Assembly: GCA_049699975.1 (NCBI GenBank)
Contig: JBNAWB010000154.1
Span: 1-8,900, forward strand
DNA from: CAZAGD01 sp049699975
Lineage (GTDB): Bacteria > Desulfobacterota > SM23-61
Direction of reading: 5' to 3'
Length of the DNA: 8,900 nt
Shown in pieces: positions 1-7,010 of this stretch (position 1 is its first letter; the number at the start of each line of letters is the position of its first letter). The position numbers and the translations under genes are program-made. The notes under the pieces were generated by a model. That model saw nothing but the letters and a program-made list of their open reading frames with translations, searched no databases and was not told the DNA's origin.

Positions 1-66
1 CCCCTCCCGCCTGTCTCCTGCTGGTGAGAAAAATTAAAACTGATCGACGGTCAGCTGTTAATTTTA

Positions 67-95
67 TTGACTTCGCTAATAATTTTATATATAAA
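67..95 (+). promoter_or_regulatory. Putative sigma70-type promoter of the TRAP operon
   Basis: A -35-like TTGACT at 67-72 is followed after 17 nt by a -10-like TATAAA at 90-95, inside a very AT-rich stretch. This gives an expected transcription start near position 102 and a leader of about 40 nt before the first gene. The match and spacing are good by eye, but AT-rich DNA produces such matches easily, so the call is moderate. The 9-mer TAATTTTAT occurs at 59-67 and again at 80-88, one copy on each side of the -35 core. Confidence 0.55.
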
Positions 96-130
96 TATTT
101 TTCATTGATGGAGATAAATAATCGACGAAA

Positions 131-136
131 AGGAGG
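131..136 (+). promoter_or_regulatory. Strong Shine-Dalgarno sequence
   Basis: AGGAGG lies 6 nt before the ATG at 143. It is a perfect match to the anti-Shine-Dalgarno core at good spacing. It fixes the start of the TAXI protein and suggests efficient translation, as expected for a periplasmic binding protein needed in excess over its permease. Confidence 0.85.
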
Positions 137-142
137 AAATTT

Positions 143-1144
143 ATGAAAAGAAAAATTTGGTTTACAATCATAGCAGCCGGGTTACTCCTGATTTTTTCAA
201 CTCTGGCCTCGGCTCAAAAAATTGATCCCACCAAGGTTTCCGCGTCTTTAAAAGCCGCTGGCGGAACTGTTGGTGGAATTGGGTATGTGCAAGTTACGGC
301 CTTTTCCAAAATCGTGGAAGAAATTTATCCAAAGATCAAAATTAGCATTGTTCCGGGGGCTTGGATTGGCAACATTTTCCGCACCAACAAAGGAGAGTTG
401 GATTTAGGCAGTAGTACCTTAGTTATGAGCAAATTGGCTCATGATAAGAAGGGGCCTTTTACCGAGGCTCTAACCAATGTCCGCGCCATGGTTAGCGTTC
501 AAGATGACAATTTCTATTTTGCCGTAGTCCGAAAAGACTTCCCTGCTGATTCAGTAGGCGAGATCGTTAAGAAAAAAATGAAAGCCCGCCTCTGTACCCT
601 TTCCCGCGGAAATGCCACGGAATGGATTTGGCGTATGGCCTTTGCGGAGATGGGCGTGAAATGGGAAGATGTTGACCGCTGGGGAGGAAAGATGAATTTT
701 GTGGCCTGGGCTGATGCGGTAAATTTGGTGAAGGATGGACATGCCGATGGCATCCTGGCTGTAGGTGCTGAAGGTATTGGTTGGCTTACGGAATTGGCAA
801 CCGTAAGAGATATAAAATTTCTCAAATGGGACCCCGAGCTGTATGAAGCGATGGTGAAAAAATTTGGCTTCTTAACAGGCAAAAAATTGAAGGCTGGCAG
901 TTTTAGAGGCCTGGATCAAGATCTTCTCGCCCCAGCCGACTCTGGAGTTTTTGTGGTGCGGAATGACCTGGGTGATGATATAGTTTATACCTTGGTCAAA
1001 GCTTTAGCAGAGAATGAAGCAAAGTTCCAAGCTTTTCATAAAGGACTGCGGCCCTTTAAAGCATCAGAGATGGCCAAGAATACTGGATTGCCGTTGCACA
1101 AAGGTGCAGAACTGTACTATCGCGAAGCGGGCCTCTTAAAGTAA
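143..1144 (+). CDS. TRAP transporter substrate-binding protein, TAXI family
   Basis: This is the extracytoplasmic binding protein of a TAXI-type TRAP (tripartite ATP-independent periplasmic) transporter. It captures a solute in the periplasm and delivers it to the permease encoded next to it. The 333 residues start with a clear Sec signal peptide: basic MKRK, a hydrophobic core to about residue 20, and an ASA|Q signal peptidase I site at 22-25. The mature protein has the TAXI layout: a glycine-rich start (GGTVGGIGY, 40-48), a GELDLG segment (84-89) matching the family's 'G.adlg' region, and the typical C-terminal HKGAELYYREAGLL (319-332). Length is normal for the family. The start is set by the strong AGGAGG. 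The permease gene follows after 15 nt. TAXI proteins with known ligands bind compounds such as glutamate or other organic acids; the ligand here cannot be read from sequence. The first glycine-rich motif departs from the usual GSxGGxYY, so the ligand may differ. Confidence 0.93.
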   Translation: MKRKIWFTIIAAGLLLIFSTLASAQKIDPTKVSASLKAAGGTVGGIGYVQVTAFSKIVEEIYPKIKISIVPGAWIGNIFRTNKGELDLGSSTLVMSKLAHDKKGPFTEALTNVRAMVSVQDDNFYFAVVRKDFPADSVGEIVKKKMKARLCTLSRGNATEWIWRMAFAEMGVKWEDVDRWGGKMNFVAWADAVNLVKDGHADGILAVGAEGIGWLTELATVRDIKFLKWDPELYEAMVKKFGFLTGKKLKAGSFRGLDQDLLAPADSGVFVVRNDLGDDIVYTLVKALAENEAKFQAFHKGLRPFKASEMAKNTGLPLHKGAELYYREAGLLK

Positions 1145-1159
1145 AAGGGAAGATCTTAA

Positions 1160-3028
1160 ATGGAATTGAAAGAACAAGCGATCGCTAAACAAGTCATTAG
1201 CCTAATCGCCGTAGCCCTTTCTTTATTTCATCTCTACGCCGGAGCCTTTGGGGTCTTCGAAACCATGATGCAAAGATCCGTACATATCTTAACTCTTTTG
1301 GCTCTGGCGTTTTTAGTAATTCCGGCTTCCCAAAAGTTATCTTCCAAAATTGTTTACCCTCTTGATCTTTCCTTAGCCGCGTTAGCTTTAATAATTGATC
1401 TTTATATGATCTTGGAACATAGCCGGATTATCAGCCGCGAGTGGTACTATGGCCCCATGACAAATTTAGATATTATTTTTGGGTCTCTAACGATTTTACT
1501 CATTTTAGAAGCCGCTCGGCGGGTCGCTGGCTGGGCCTTGACCACCATCGGCGGGATCTTTATTCTTTACGCCTTATTTGGCAATTATTTCCCGGAGCCT
1601 TTTACTATCCGCGCTACTCCTCCACTTACCTTAATTGACCACATGTTCCTTACTCCCCAAGCTATTTTCGGAATTCCTGCTGGTGTCTCTGCTACCTTTA
1701 TTTATCTATTTATCCTTTTCGGAGCTTTCTTAGAGGTTACTGGCGGGGGGCGATTTTTTATTAATACGGCTTTGGCTTTGGTGGGTAGACTGACTGGTGG
1801 CCCAGCTAAGGTTGCTGTGGTCTCCAGCGCCATGTTCGGCACTATTTCCGGTAGTGCCGCAGCTAACGTTTATGGCACCGGGACTTTTACCATTCCTTTG
1901 ATGAAGCGTTTCGGCTATCAGCCAAATTTTGCCGGGGCTGTGGAAGCTTCTGCTTCGACGGGCGGCCAAATAACCCCGCCTATTTTAGGCGCCGCAGCCT
2001 TTGTCATGGCTGAATACTTAGGCATTTCTTATGCGCGCATTTGTTTAGCAGCCATAATTCCAGCATTTCTTTATTATGTTTCTGTTTATTCTGGAGTACA
2101 TATCGAAGCTGTAAAAAAAGGGCTTAGAGGTTTGCCCAAGGAAGAAATTCCTAAATTGAAACGTGTCCTCTCTGGAGGACTTCATTTTTTAATCCCCCTG
2201 GGCGTACTCATTTATCTTATTGTTGGCGGTTATACGCCATTCCGCGCTGCCTTCATGGCTACGGTGGTTTTGATTGGCGTAGCCATGATCCGGAAGGAAA
2301 GTCGGCTGCATTTTAAAGGCATCTGGAAGTCACTCGAAACCGGGGCCACTAATGCCATCATGGTAGGCATCGCCTGTGCTTGTGCGGGAATTGTAATTGG
2401 GGCATTAGATGTAACTGGATTAGGAGTAAGCTTCGTCAGCGTGCTTCTTTCCCTTTCTGGAGGATTTTTTATTACTACTCTACTATTAGTTATGGTGGCC
2501 TGCATAATTTTAGGTATGGGTATGCCTACCACCGCTGCTTATATCTTGGCTGCCTTAATTGGGGCACCTGCCCTCATTAAATTGGGGTTACCGCCCTTGG
2601 TCGCTCATATGTTCGTTTTCGGCTCATGCATTCTTTCTGCTATTACCCCTCCCGTCGCTTTGGCAGCTTACGCGGCGGCCCAAATTGCGCAGGGAAATCC
2701 CATGAAAGTAGGGTTTATTGCTTGTCGCTTAGGATTCCCTACGTTTATTGTTCCTTTCCTCTATGTTTATAACCCAGTTCTTCTTTGGATAGGATCCTTT
2801 TTTTCGATTATTTTAAGTATTGTTACAGCCACTTTAGGGGTTTTATCTTTTTCTTTTGGAATTGATCGGTGGTTATGGAAGGAATTATCCTGGCCTAGGG
2901 CCATTCCTTTTTTACTTGCCGGGTTCTTACTTATGATCCCTGAGACTTATACTGACTTAATCGGATTAGCAATTTTTATTTTTATGCTAATTTTGCAATG
3001 GCCCTACCGCAAAAAGAGTAAAACTTAA
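1160..3028 (+). CDS. TRAP transporter permease, 4TM/12TM fusion protein
   Basis: This is the membrane part of the TRAP transporter, with the small DctQ-like and large DctM-like subunits fused in one 622-residue chain, as is usual for TAXI systems. It drives uptake across the inner membrane, normally with a sodium or proton gradient instead of ATP. Residues 1 to about 150 form the hydrophobic small-subunit part. The DctM-like part follows, with the two hallmark pseudo-repeated motifs: FGTISGSAAANVYGTG (226-241) with ASTGGQITPP (265-274), and GMGMPTTAAYI (452-462) with SAITPPVALAAYAAA (493-507). About 80 residues after the last motif contain further membrane segments and end in a basic YRKKSKT tail. 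It starts 15 nt after the binding protein gene, with AAGGGA (1145-1150) placed 9 nt before the ATG, so the two are co-transcribed. Its stop lies 11 bp from the stop of the opposing purQ. Transported solute is unknown. Confidence 0.96.
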   Translation: MELKEQAIAKQVISLIAVALSLFHLYAGAFGVFETMMQRSVHILTLLALAFLVIPASQKLSSKIVYPLDLSLAALALIIDLYMILEHSRIISREWYYGPMTNLDIIFGSLTILLILEAARRVAGWALTTIGGIFILYALFGNYFPEPFTIRATPPLTLIDHMFLTPQAIFGIPAGVSATFIYLFILFGAFLEVTGGGRFFINTALALVGRLTGGPAKVAVVSSAMFGTISGSAAANVYGTGTFTIPLMKRFGYQPNFAGAVEASASTGGQITPPILGAAAFVMAEYLGISYARICLAAIIPAFLYYVSVYSGVHIEAVKKGLRGLPKEEIPKLKRVLSGGLHFLIPLGVLIYLIVGGYTPFRAAFMATVVLIGVAMIRKESRLHFKGIWKSLETGATNAIMVGIACACAGIVIGALDVTGLGVSFVSVLLSLSGGFFITTLLLVMVACIILGMGMPTTAAYILAALIGAPALIKLGLPPLVAHMFVFGSCILSAITPPVALAAYAAAQIAQGNPMKVGFIACRLGFPTFIVPFLYVYNPVLLWIGSFFSIILSIVTATLGVLSFSFGIDRWLWKELSWPRAIPFLLAGFLLMIPETYTDLIGLAIFIFMLILQWPYRKKSKT

Positions 3029-3039
3029 AATTTCTTAAG

Positions 3040-3861
3040 CTATAAAGCCTGTCTCAAATAATTCACGGCATTCTTAAAAATAGCCAAACCCATCCCTTCT
3101 TCTGGAACTTGTTCCCGGGTCCAGCGCGGATGATTATAAGGGTACAGATAAGCCTCCGGGTGGGGCATGAGGCCAAATAATCTGCCGGTTTCATCGCAGA
3201 TTCCCGCCACCGCCCCAATCGATCCATTGGGATTCCAAGGATAGGCCATGGTCGCCTGCTCGTAATCAGGAGTAGTATATTGCAAAACAATCAATTTTTT
3301 ATCTTCGAGAGCGGTGAAAACTTGGTCATCACGTGGTATAAATTTTCCTTCTCCATGGCGCACGGGCAAATATAATTTTTCTATTCCGCGGGTAAAGATA
3401 CATGGGCTTTGCGGATTCACTTTCAGGTGCACCCAGCGGTCCTCAAATTTCCCCGAGTCGTTAAAAGTAAGGGTAACTTCCTGCTGCCCATATTTTCCGT
3501 CTAAGGCCGGAATGAGCCCCGCCTTCACCATTAGCTGAAAACCGTTGCATACCCCCAGAATCACTTTCCCATCCCGAATAAAGCGATGAATGGCTTCTTC
3601 TAACCGTTCTCCTTTGCCGGCAATGCGTGCAAACTTTAACCGGTTGGCCATCGCCTTTGCTGAACCTAAATCATCACCATCTAAAAATCCTCCAGGGAGG
3701 TTCAAAAAATGGTAATCTGCTAATTCCACTTCTCCCGAGAGAAGATCATAAATATAGACTATGTCTACCTCATCGCAGCCGGCAAGCCGGCAAGCGTGGG
3801 CCATTTCCATTTCGCAGTTGATTCCATTTCCGGCCAGCACCAAAGCTCTTATCTTCTTCAT
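3040..3861 (-). CDS. purQ: Phosphoribosylformylglycinamidine synthase subunit PurQ (glutaminase)
   Basis: This is the class I glutamine amidotransferase subunit of FGAM synthetase. It hydrolyses glutamine and passes ammonia to PurL for step 4 of de novo purine synthesis in the cytoplasm. Numbering from the upstream TTG at 3873, the nucleophile is Cys109 in GVCNGFQ, and the other two triad residues are His238 and Glu240 in LMPHPEAY. GNGINCE near the N-terminus and PGGFLDGDDLG (60-70) are the expected early motifs. The sequence resembles the C-terminal domain of single-chain FGAM synthetases more than Bacillus-type PurQ, for example GKFEDRWV and LPVRHGEGKF, and it is longer than the usual 225-235 residues. 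Start choice: TTG at 3873, ATG at 3867 and ATG at 3861 are all possible. I chose 3861 because MKKIRALVLAGNG matches the family start and a GGGGA stretch sits upstream; TTG 3873 has AAGGTGG 6 nt upstream inside the end of purL. It lies directly downstream of purL and is surely co-transcribed. Confidence 0.96.
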   Translation of the reverse strand: MKKIRALVLAGNGINCEMEMAHACRLAGCDEVDIVYIYDLLSGEVELADYHFLNLPGGFLDGDDLGSAKAMANRLKFARIAGKGERLEEAIHRFIRDGKVILGVCNGFQLMVKAGLIPALDGKYGQQEVTLTFNDSGKFEDRWVHLKVNPQSPCIFTRGIEKLYLPVRHGEGKFIPRDDQVFTALEDKKLIVLQYTTPDYEQATMAYPWNPNGSIGAVAGICDETGRLFGLMPHPEAYLYPYNHPRWTREQVPEEGMGLAIFKNAVNYLRQAL

Positions 3862-3876
3862 ATTCATCCCCAATCT

Positions 3877-6855
3877 TTACCACCTTAATGGTTTCTGCCA
3901 GGCTTCCTTTAGTTCAAAAATGTTGGCGGTCACTACTCTTTGGCCATGCCTTCCTTCAATAATCAGATAATCTTGATTAGTAACCACCCCGATTTCCGCA
4001 AAAACATTTCCAGCCAGGCATTCTTCAAAAGGTTTTTTTTGTTCCGGATGGATAGTAACTACAAAACGGCTTGCTGATTCAGAAAAAAGGAGAGTATCGT
4101 TACGTAAAACAAAAGCCGCTGGCACTTTGCGCAAATCTACCTCCATACCTAAAGCTCCGGCAAATGCCGTCTCCGCTAATGCTACCCCCAATCCGCCATC
4201 TGAACAATCATGACAGGAAGCTACCAATCCTTGTTGAATAGCCTGACTCAAAGCCTGATAAAGAGTTTTGGCTTTTTGCGCATTAACTTTGGGCACTTCA
4301 TTTCCAATGTAACCACGTAAAGCATAATATTCTGAAGCACCCATTTCATTGAAGGTTTCTCCTAATATATAAACCAGATCACCCGGGCGTTTGGCATCCA
4401 TAGTTATGCATTTGCGCACATCGGGTACTACACTAACAACTGAGAACAATACCGTGGGCGGTATAGAAATTTTCGTCTCCCCAATTAAATAATCATTTTT
4501 CATCGAGTCTTTACCCGAGATACAGGGAACACCAAAGGCGGTCGTATAATCATAAAGCGCCATATTGGCCCGCACAAGTTGCGCCAATTTATATTCGCCA
4601 TCAGGAGTCTTTTCTGATTTTACTGGATCGCACCAACAAAAATTGTCCAGTCCGGCCATATGATTTAAATTTCCACCTACCGCCAAATTATTTCTGATAG
4701 CTTCGTCAATAGCGCAGGCCATCATGTGATAGGTATCGATATCACTGTAGCGAGGGCAAATCCCAGAAGAGATAACTATCCCCTCCCAGGAATCCAACAA
4801 GGGACGTAAAACAGCAGCATCGCTCGGCCCATCATTATAGGCGCCCACGAGTGGTTTGATTACACTCCCTCCCTGCACTTCATGATCGTATTGCCGGATG
4901 ACGCTTTCTTTGCTGCACACATTATAGCGAGCAAGGACCTGTTTTAAATAAGGAGTTAAATCTTCTGGGTCGGGGAAATCGGGTTGGGGATAATTTTTTC
5001 TTTCCCAACGGGCCCAAAGCTCCATTCGGGGATATCCATTATGCAAAAAATCCATATCTAAATAAGCTACGGTCCGGCCGTCATAAAGAATATGAAAATA
5101 ACCGCTGTCCGTAAACTCTCCTAAAACAGTCGCTTCTACTTCCATCCTTTTGGCCAACTCCAAGAAGGTATCTATTTTCTCCTTGGGCACGGCCAAGGTC
5201 ATCCTTTCTTGAGCTTCGGAGAGCAAAATCTCCCACGGATCTAATCCAGCATATTTAAGAGGAGCCCTTTCCAAATGGAGCCGGCAACCATTACAATCGC
5301 GGGCCATCTCCCCTACAGACGAGGAAAGGCCACCCGCGCCGTTATCAGTTATCGATCGGTAAAGTCCTAAATCTCGCGCGCGCAATAAGAAATCGGTCAT
5401 CCTTTTTTGAGTAATCGGATCGCCAATCTGCACCGCACTGGTGGGAGATTCTTCGTGTAATTCTTCTGAAGAAAAAGTGGCTCCATGGATACCATCTTTC
5501 CCGATACGTCCTCCAGTCATGACTATTAAATCTCCGGGACGCGCTTGTTTTTCATGGGCCGGCTCTCCTAAAATTTCCCGGGGCATTATTCCTCCCGTGC
5601 CACAATAAACCAATGGCTTGCCCACATAACGTTCATCAAAAACTATGGAACCATTAACAGTTGGAATACCGCTCTTATTTCCTCCGTGTTCTACTCCTTC
5701 CCTTACTCCTTCGAAAATTCTTTTGGGATGGAGCAACCGCGGCGGCAAAGGTTTATCATAGTCCGGAGGGGCAAAACAAAAAGTATCTACGTTGAAGATT
5801 AACTTGGCTCCCTTGCCCGTACCAAAGGGATCGCGATTAACCCCCACAATCCCTGTTAACGCTCCTCCGTAAGGGTCTAAGGCTGAAGGGCTATTGTGTG
5901 TTTCCACTTTGAAGACCAAATTCCAGTCTTTATTAAACCGAATTACTCCGGCATTATCCTTAAAAACGGATACACACCAATCCTTCTCGCCCATTCTGCG
6001 TCTAATCTCCTCTGTGGCACGTTTAATATAAGTATTGAAGAGGCTATCGATTAAGATAATATTCCCTTCTCCATCATGGTACTCAATCAGGCTGTTAAAT
6101 ATTTTATGTTTGCAGTGTTCCGACCAAGTTTGCGCCAAAGCTTCAATTTCGCAATCAGTTAATTTATCTCCCAATCCAACCTTGAGCCTTTCCTCTTTGA
6201 CTCGCGCATCCTCTGCGTATTGGCGAATGGCCTTCATTTCCTTTAGGCTCAAAGCTAAAACCCGGCGCGCACTCAGCTTTATTAGCTCTTCGTCGCTAAT
6301 TTGCAAATTTATCTCCTCTACGCGTATTTCTTTTTTGCCCGTTACCCGAGGGATAGTAATACCCATGCCCACCTCTGGATCCCAAGAGCACCTATCTTTA
6401 ATTTCGAATCTTTGAATGAGCGTGTTCGCCAATAGACCGGTAGCAATGGTTTCGGCTTGGCTTTTATTTAAATTCCCTTTGACGAGATAAAGAATAGAAG
6501 TGTAAACTCCTTCGGTGGGCTCAAATTTCCTTTGCACGATCAATTCAATAGCTTCTTTAGCCGTTCGCCCCACATTATCTGTGACTCCTGGTTTGTAGCC
6601 CACTTCAATGGCCCAATCGAAGTCCCGGCGCAAAGGTTTATTAATGGAAAATTCTTGGATTATAGGATCTATAAAAGGTCCTTGAGCGATACATTCAATT
6701 TCTGGCCTGGAGAGAGCAGCATCAACAGTATAAACATCAATTGTCTCCACGGCCAAAACGGGAATTTGCAAATCACCGATTATCCGGCGTTTTATCTTTT
6801 CACCGCGAGCATCTCTAATTCCCGGCTTTAAACCCACCTCTATTCGGTACGCCAT
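3877..6855 (-). CDS. purL: FGAM synthetase PurL with tandem N-terminal PurS domains
   Basis: This is the ATP-dependent synthetase subunit that converts FGAR plus ammonia to FGAM in purine synthesis. Residues are numbered from a GTG at 6864. Two PurS-like modules come first: about 4-75 (YRIEVGLKPGIRDARG) and 83-157 (DWAIEVGYKPGVTDNVG). A linker runs to about 235, followed by the two AIR-synthase-like halves. Visible motifs are TWSEHCKHKIF (246-256), the nucleotide and metal site FKVETHNSPSALDPYGG (318-334), NGAGGLSSSVGEMA (508-521), SEAQERM (549-555), SGKDSMKND (783-791) and HDCSDGGLGVALAE (885-898). SEHCKHKIFN, FKDNAGVI and CHDCSDGGLG resemble large single-chain enzymes. Small PurL proteins are about 600-750 residues; this one is long because of the PurS modules. 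I prefer ATG 6855 (992 residues) because GAGAGG (6864-6869) sits 8 nt upstream, while the GTG overlaps that site. purQ follows at once. No inactivating change is evident, although the second His of the usual HNHPS is Ser. Confidence 0.97.
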   Translation of the reverse strand: MAYRIEVGLKPGIRDARGEKIKRRIIGDLQIPVLAVETIDVYTVDAALSRPEIECIAQGPFIDPIIQEFSINKPLRRDFDWAIEVGYKPGVTDNVGRTAKEAIELIVQRKFEPTEGVYTSILYLVKGNLNKSQAETIATGLLANTLIQRFEIKDRCSWDPEVGMGITIPRVTGKKEIRVEEINLQISDEELIKLSARRVLALSLKEMKAIRQYAEDARVKEERLKVGLGDKLTDCEIEALAQTWSEHCKHKIFNSLIEYHDGEGNIILIDSLFNTYIKRATEEIRRRMGEKDWCVSVFKDNAGVIRFNKDWNLVFKVETHNSPSALDPYGGALTGIVGVNRDPFGTGKGAKLIFNVDTFCFAPPDYDKPLPPRLLHPKRIFEGVREGVEHGGNKSGIPTVNGSIVFDERYVGKPLVYCGTGGIMPREILGEPAHEKQARPGDLIVMTGGRIGKDGIHGATFSSEELHEESPTSAVQIGDPITQKRMTDFLLRARDLGLYRSITDNGAGGLSSSVGEMARDCNGCRLHLERAPLKYAGLDPWEILLSEAQERMTLAVPKEKIDTFLELAKRMEVEATVLGEFTDSGYFHILYDGRTVAYLDMDFLHNGYPRMELWARWERKNYPQPDFPDPEDLTPYLKQVLARYNVCSKESVIRQYDHEVQGGSVIKPLVGAYNDGPSDAAVLRPLLDSWEGIVISSGICPRYSDIDTYHMMACAIDEAIRNNLAVGGNLNHMAGLDNFCWCDPVKSEKTPDGEYKLAQLVRANMALYDYTTAFGVPCISGKDSMKNDYLIGETKISIPPTVLFSVVSVVPDVRKCITMDAKRPGDLVYILGETFNEMGASEYYALRGYIGNEVPKVNAQKAKTLYQALSQAIQQGLVASCHDCSDGGLGVALAETAFAGALGMEVDLRKVPAAFVLRNDTLLFSESASRFVVTIHPEQKKPFEECLAGNVFAEIGVVTNQDYLIIEGRHGQRVVTANIFELKEAWQKPLRW

Positions 6856-6863
6856 TTTAAACA

Positions 6864-6869
6864 CCTCTC
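6864..6869 (-). promoter_or_regulatory. Shine-Dalgarno site deciding the purL start
   Basis: On the minus strand GAGAGG lies 8 nt before ATG 6855. The alternative GTG codon (6862-6864) shares a base with this site and has no comparable site in front of it. The ATG is therefore the better start, removing three residues from the longest reading frame. Confidence 0.7.
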
Positions 6870-7010
6870 TTTTTTAAAAAATCCCATTTTAAAAGCAGGC
6901 TTCCTTTTCTCCGCTGGCCTTGGGCAAAGTCATTATTTAGCCAAGATATGGGGAAGGATTATTTTAGGGCCCTGATCAATAGAAATTTCATCACCTGCAT
7001 CAGCTAAATT
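6865..7010. other. Spacer between the MFS gene and purL
   Basis: This stretch, AT-rich on its purL-proximal side, separates two genes of the same direction. On the minus strand it contains an AGGGCCCT palindrome and a TTTTTTAAAAAA palindrome just ahead of the purL ribosome binding site. I could not find a -35/-10 pair with acceptable spacing or a GC-rich hairpin with a T-run. Whether purL has its own promoter here or depends on read-through from the MFS gene is open. No known purine riboswitch fold is recognisable by eye. Confidence 0.4.

Noticed and set aside
514..882. Minus-strand open frame opposite the TAXI gene
   Set aside because: It lies fully inside a well-supported gene on the other strand, has no ribosome binding site I can see and no recognisable domain.
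2230..2532. Minus-strand open frame opposite the TRAP permease
   Set aside because: It is the antisense of conserved DctM-like membrane segments, and its alanine, threonine and proline-rich translation is what such antisense frames give.
3024..3039. Possible bidirectional terminator between the TRAP permease gene and purQ
   Set aside because: The only pairing is 5 AT-rich base pairs (CTTAA/TTAAG) without a T-run, too weak to call.
6035..6831. Two plus-strand open frames opposite the start of purL
   Set aside because: They are antisense to the conserved PurS and linker regions of purL and have low-complexity serine- and isoleucine-rich translations typical of shadow frames.
6865..7010. Purine riboswitch or PurR-type operator upstream of purL
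   Set aside because: I see no three-stem purine aptamer pattern and no convincing operator palindrome; AGGGCCCT and TTTTTTAAAAAA are short and commonplace.
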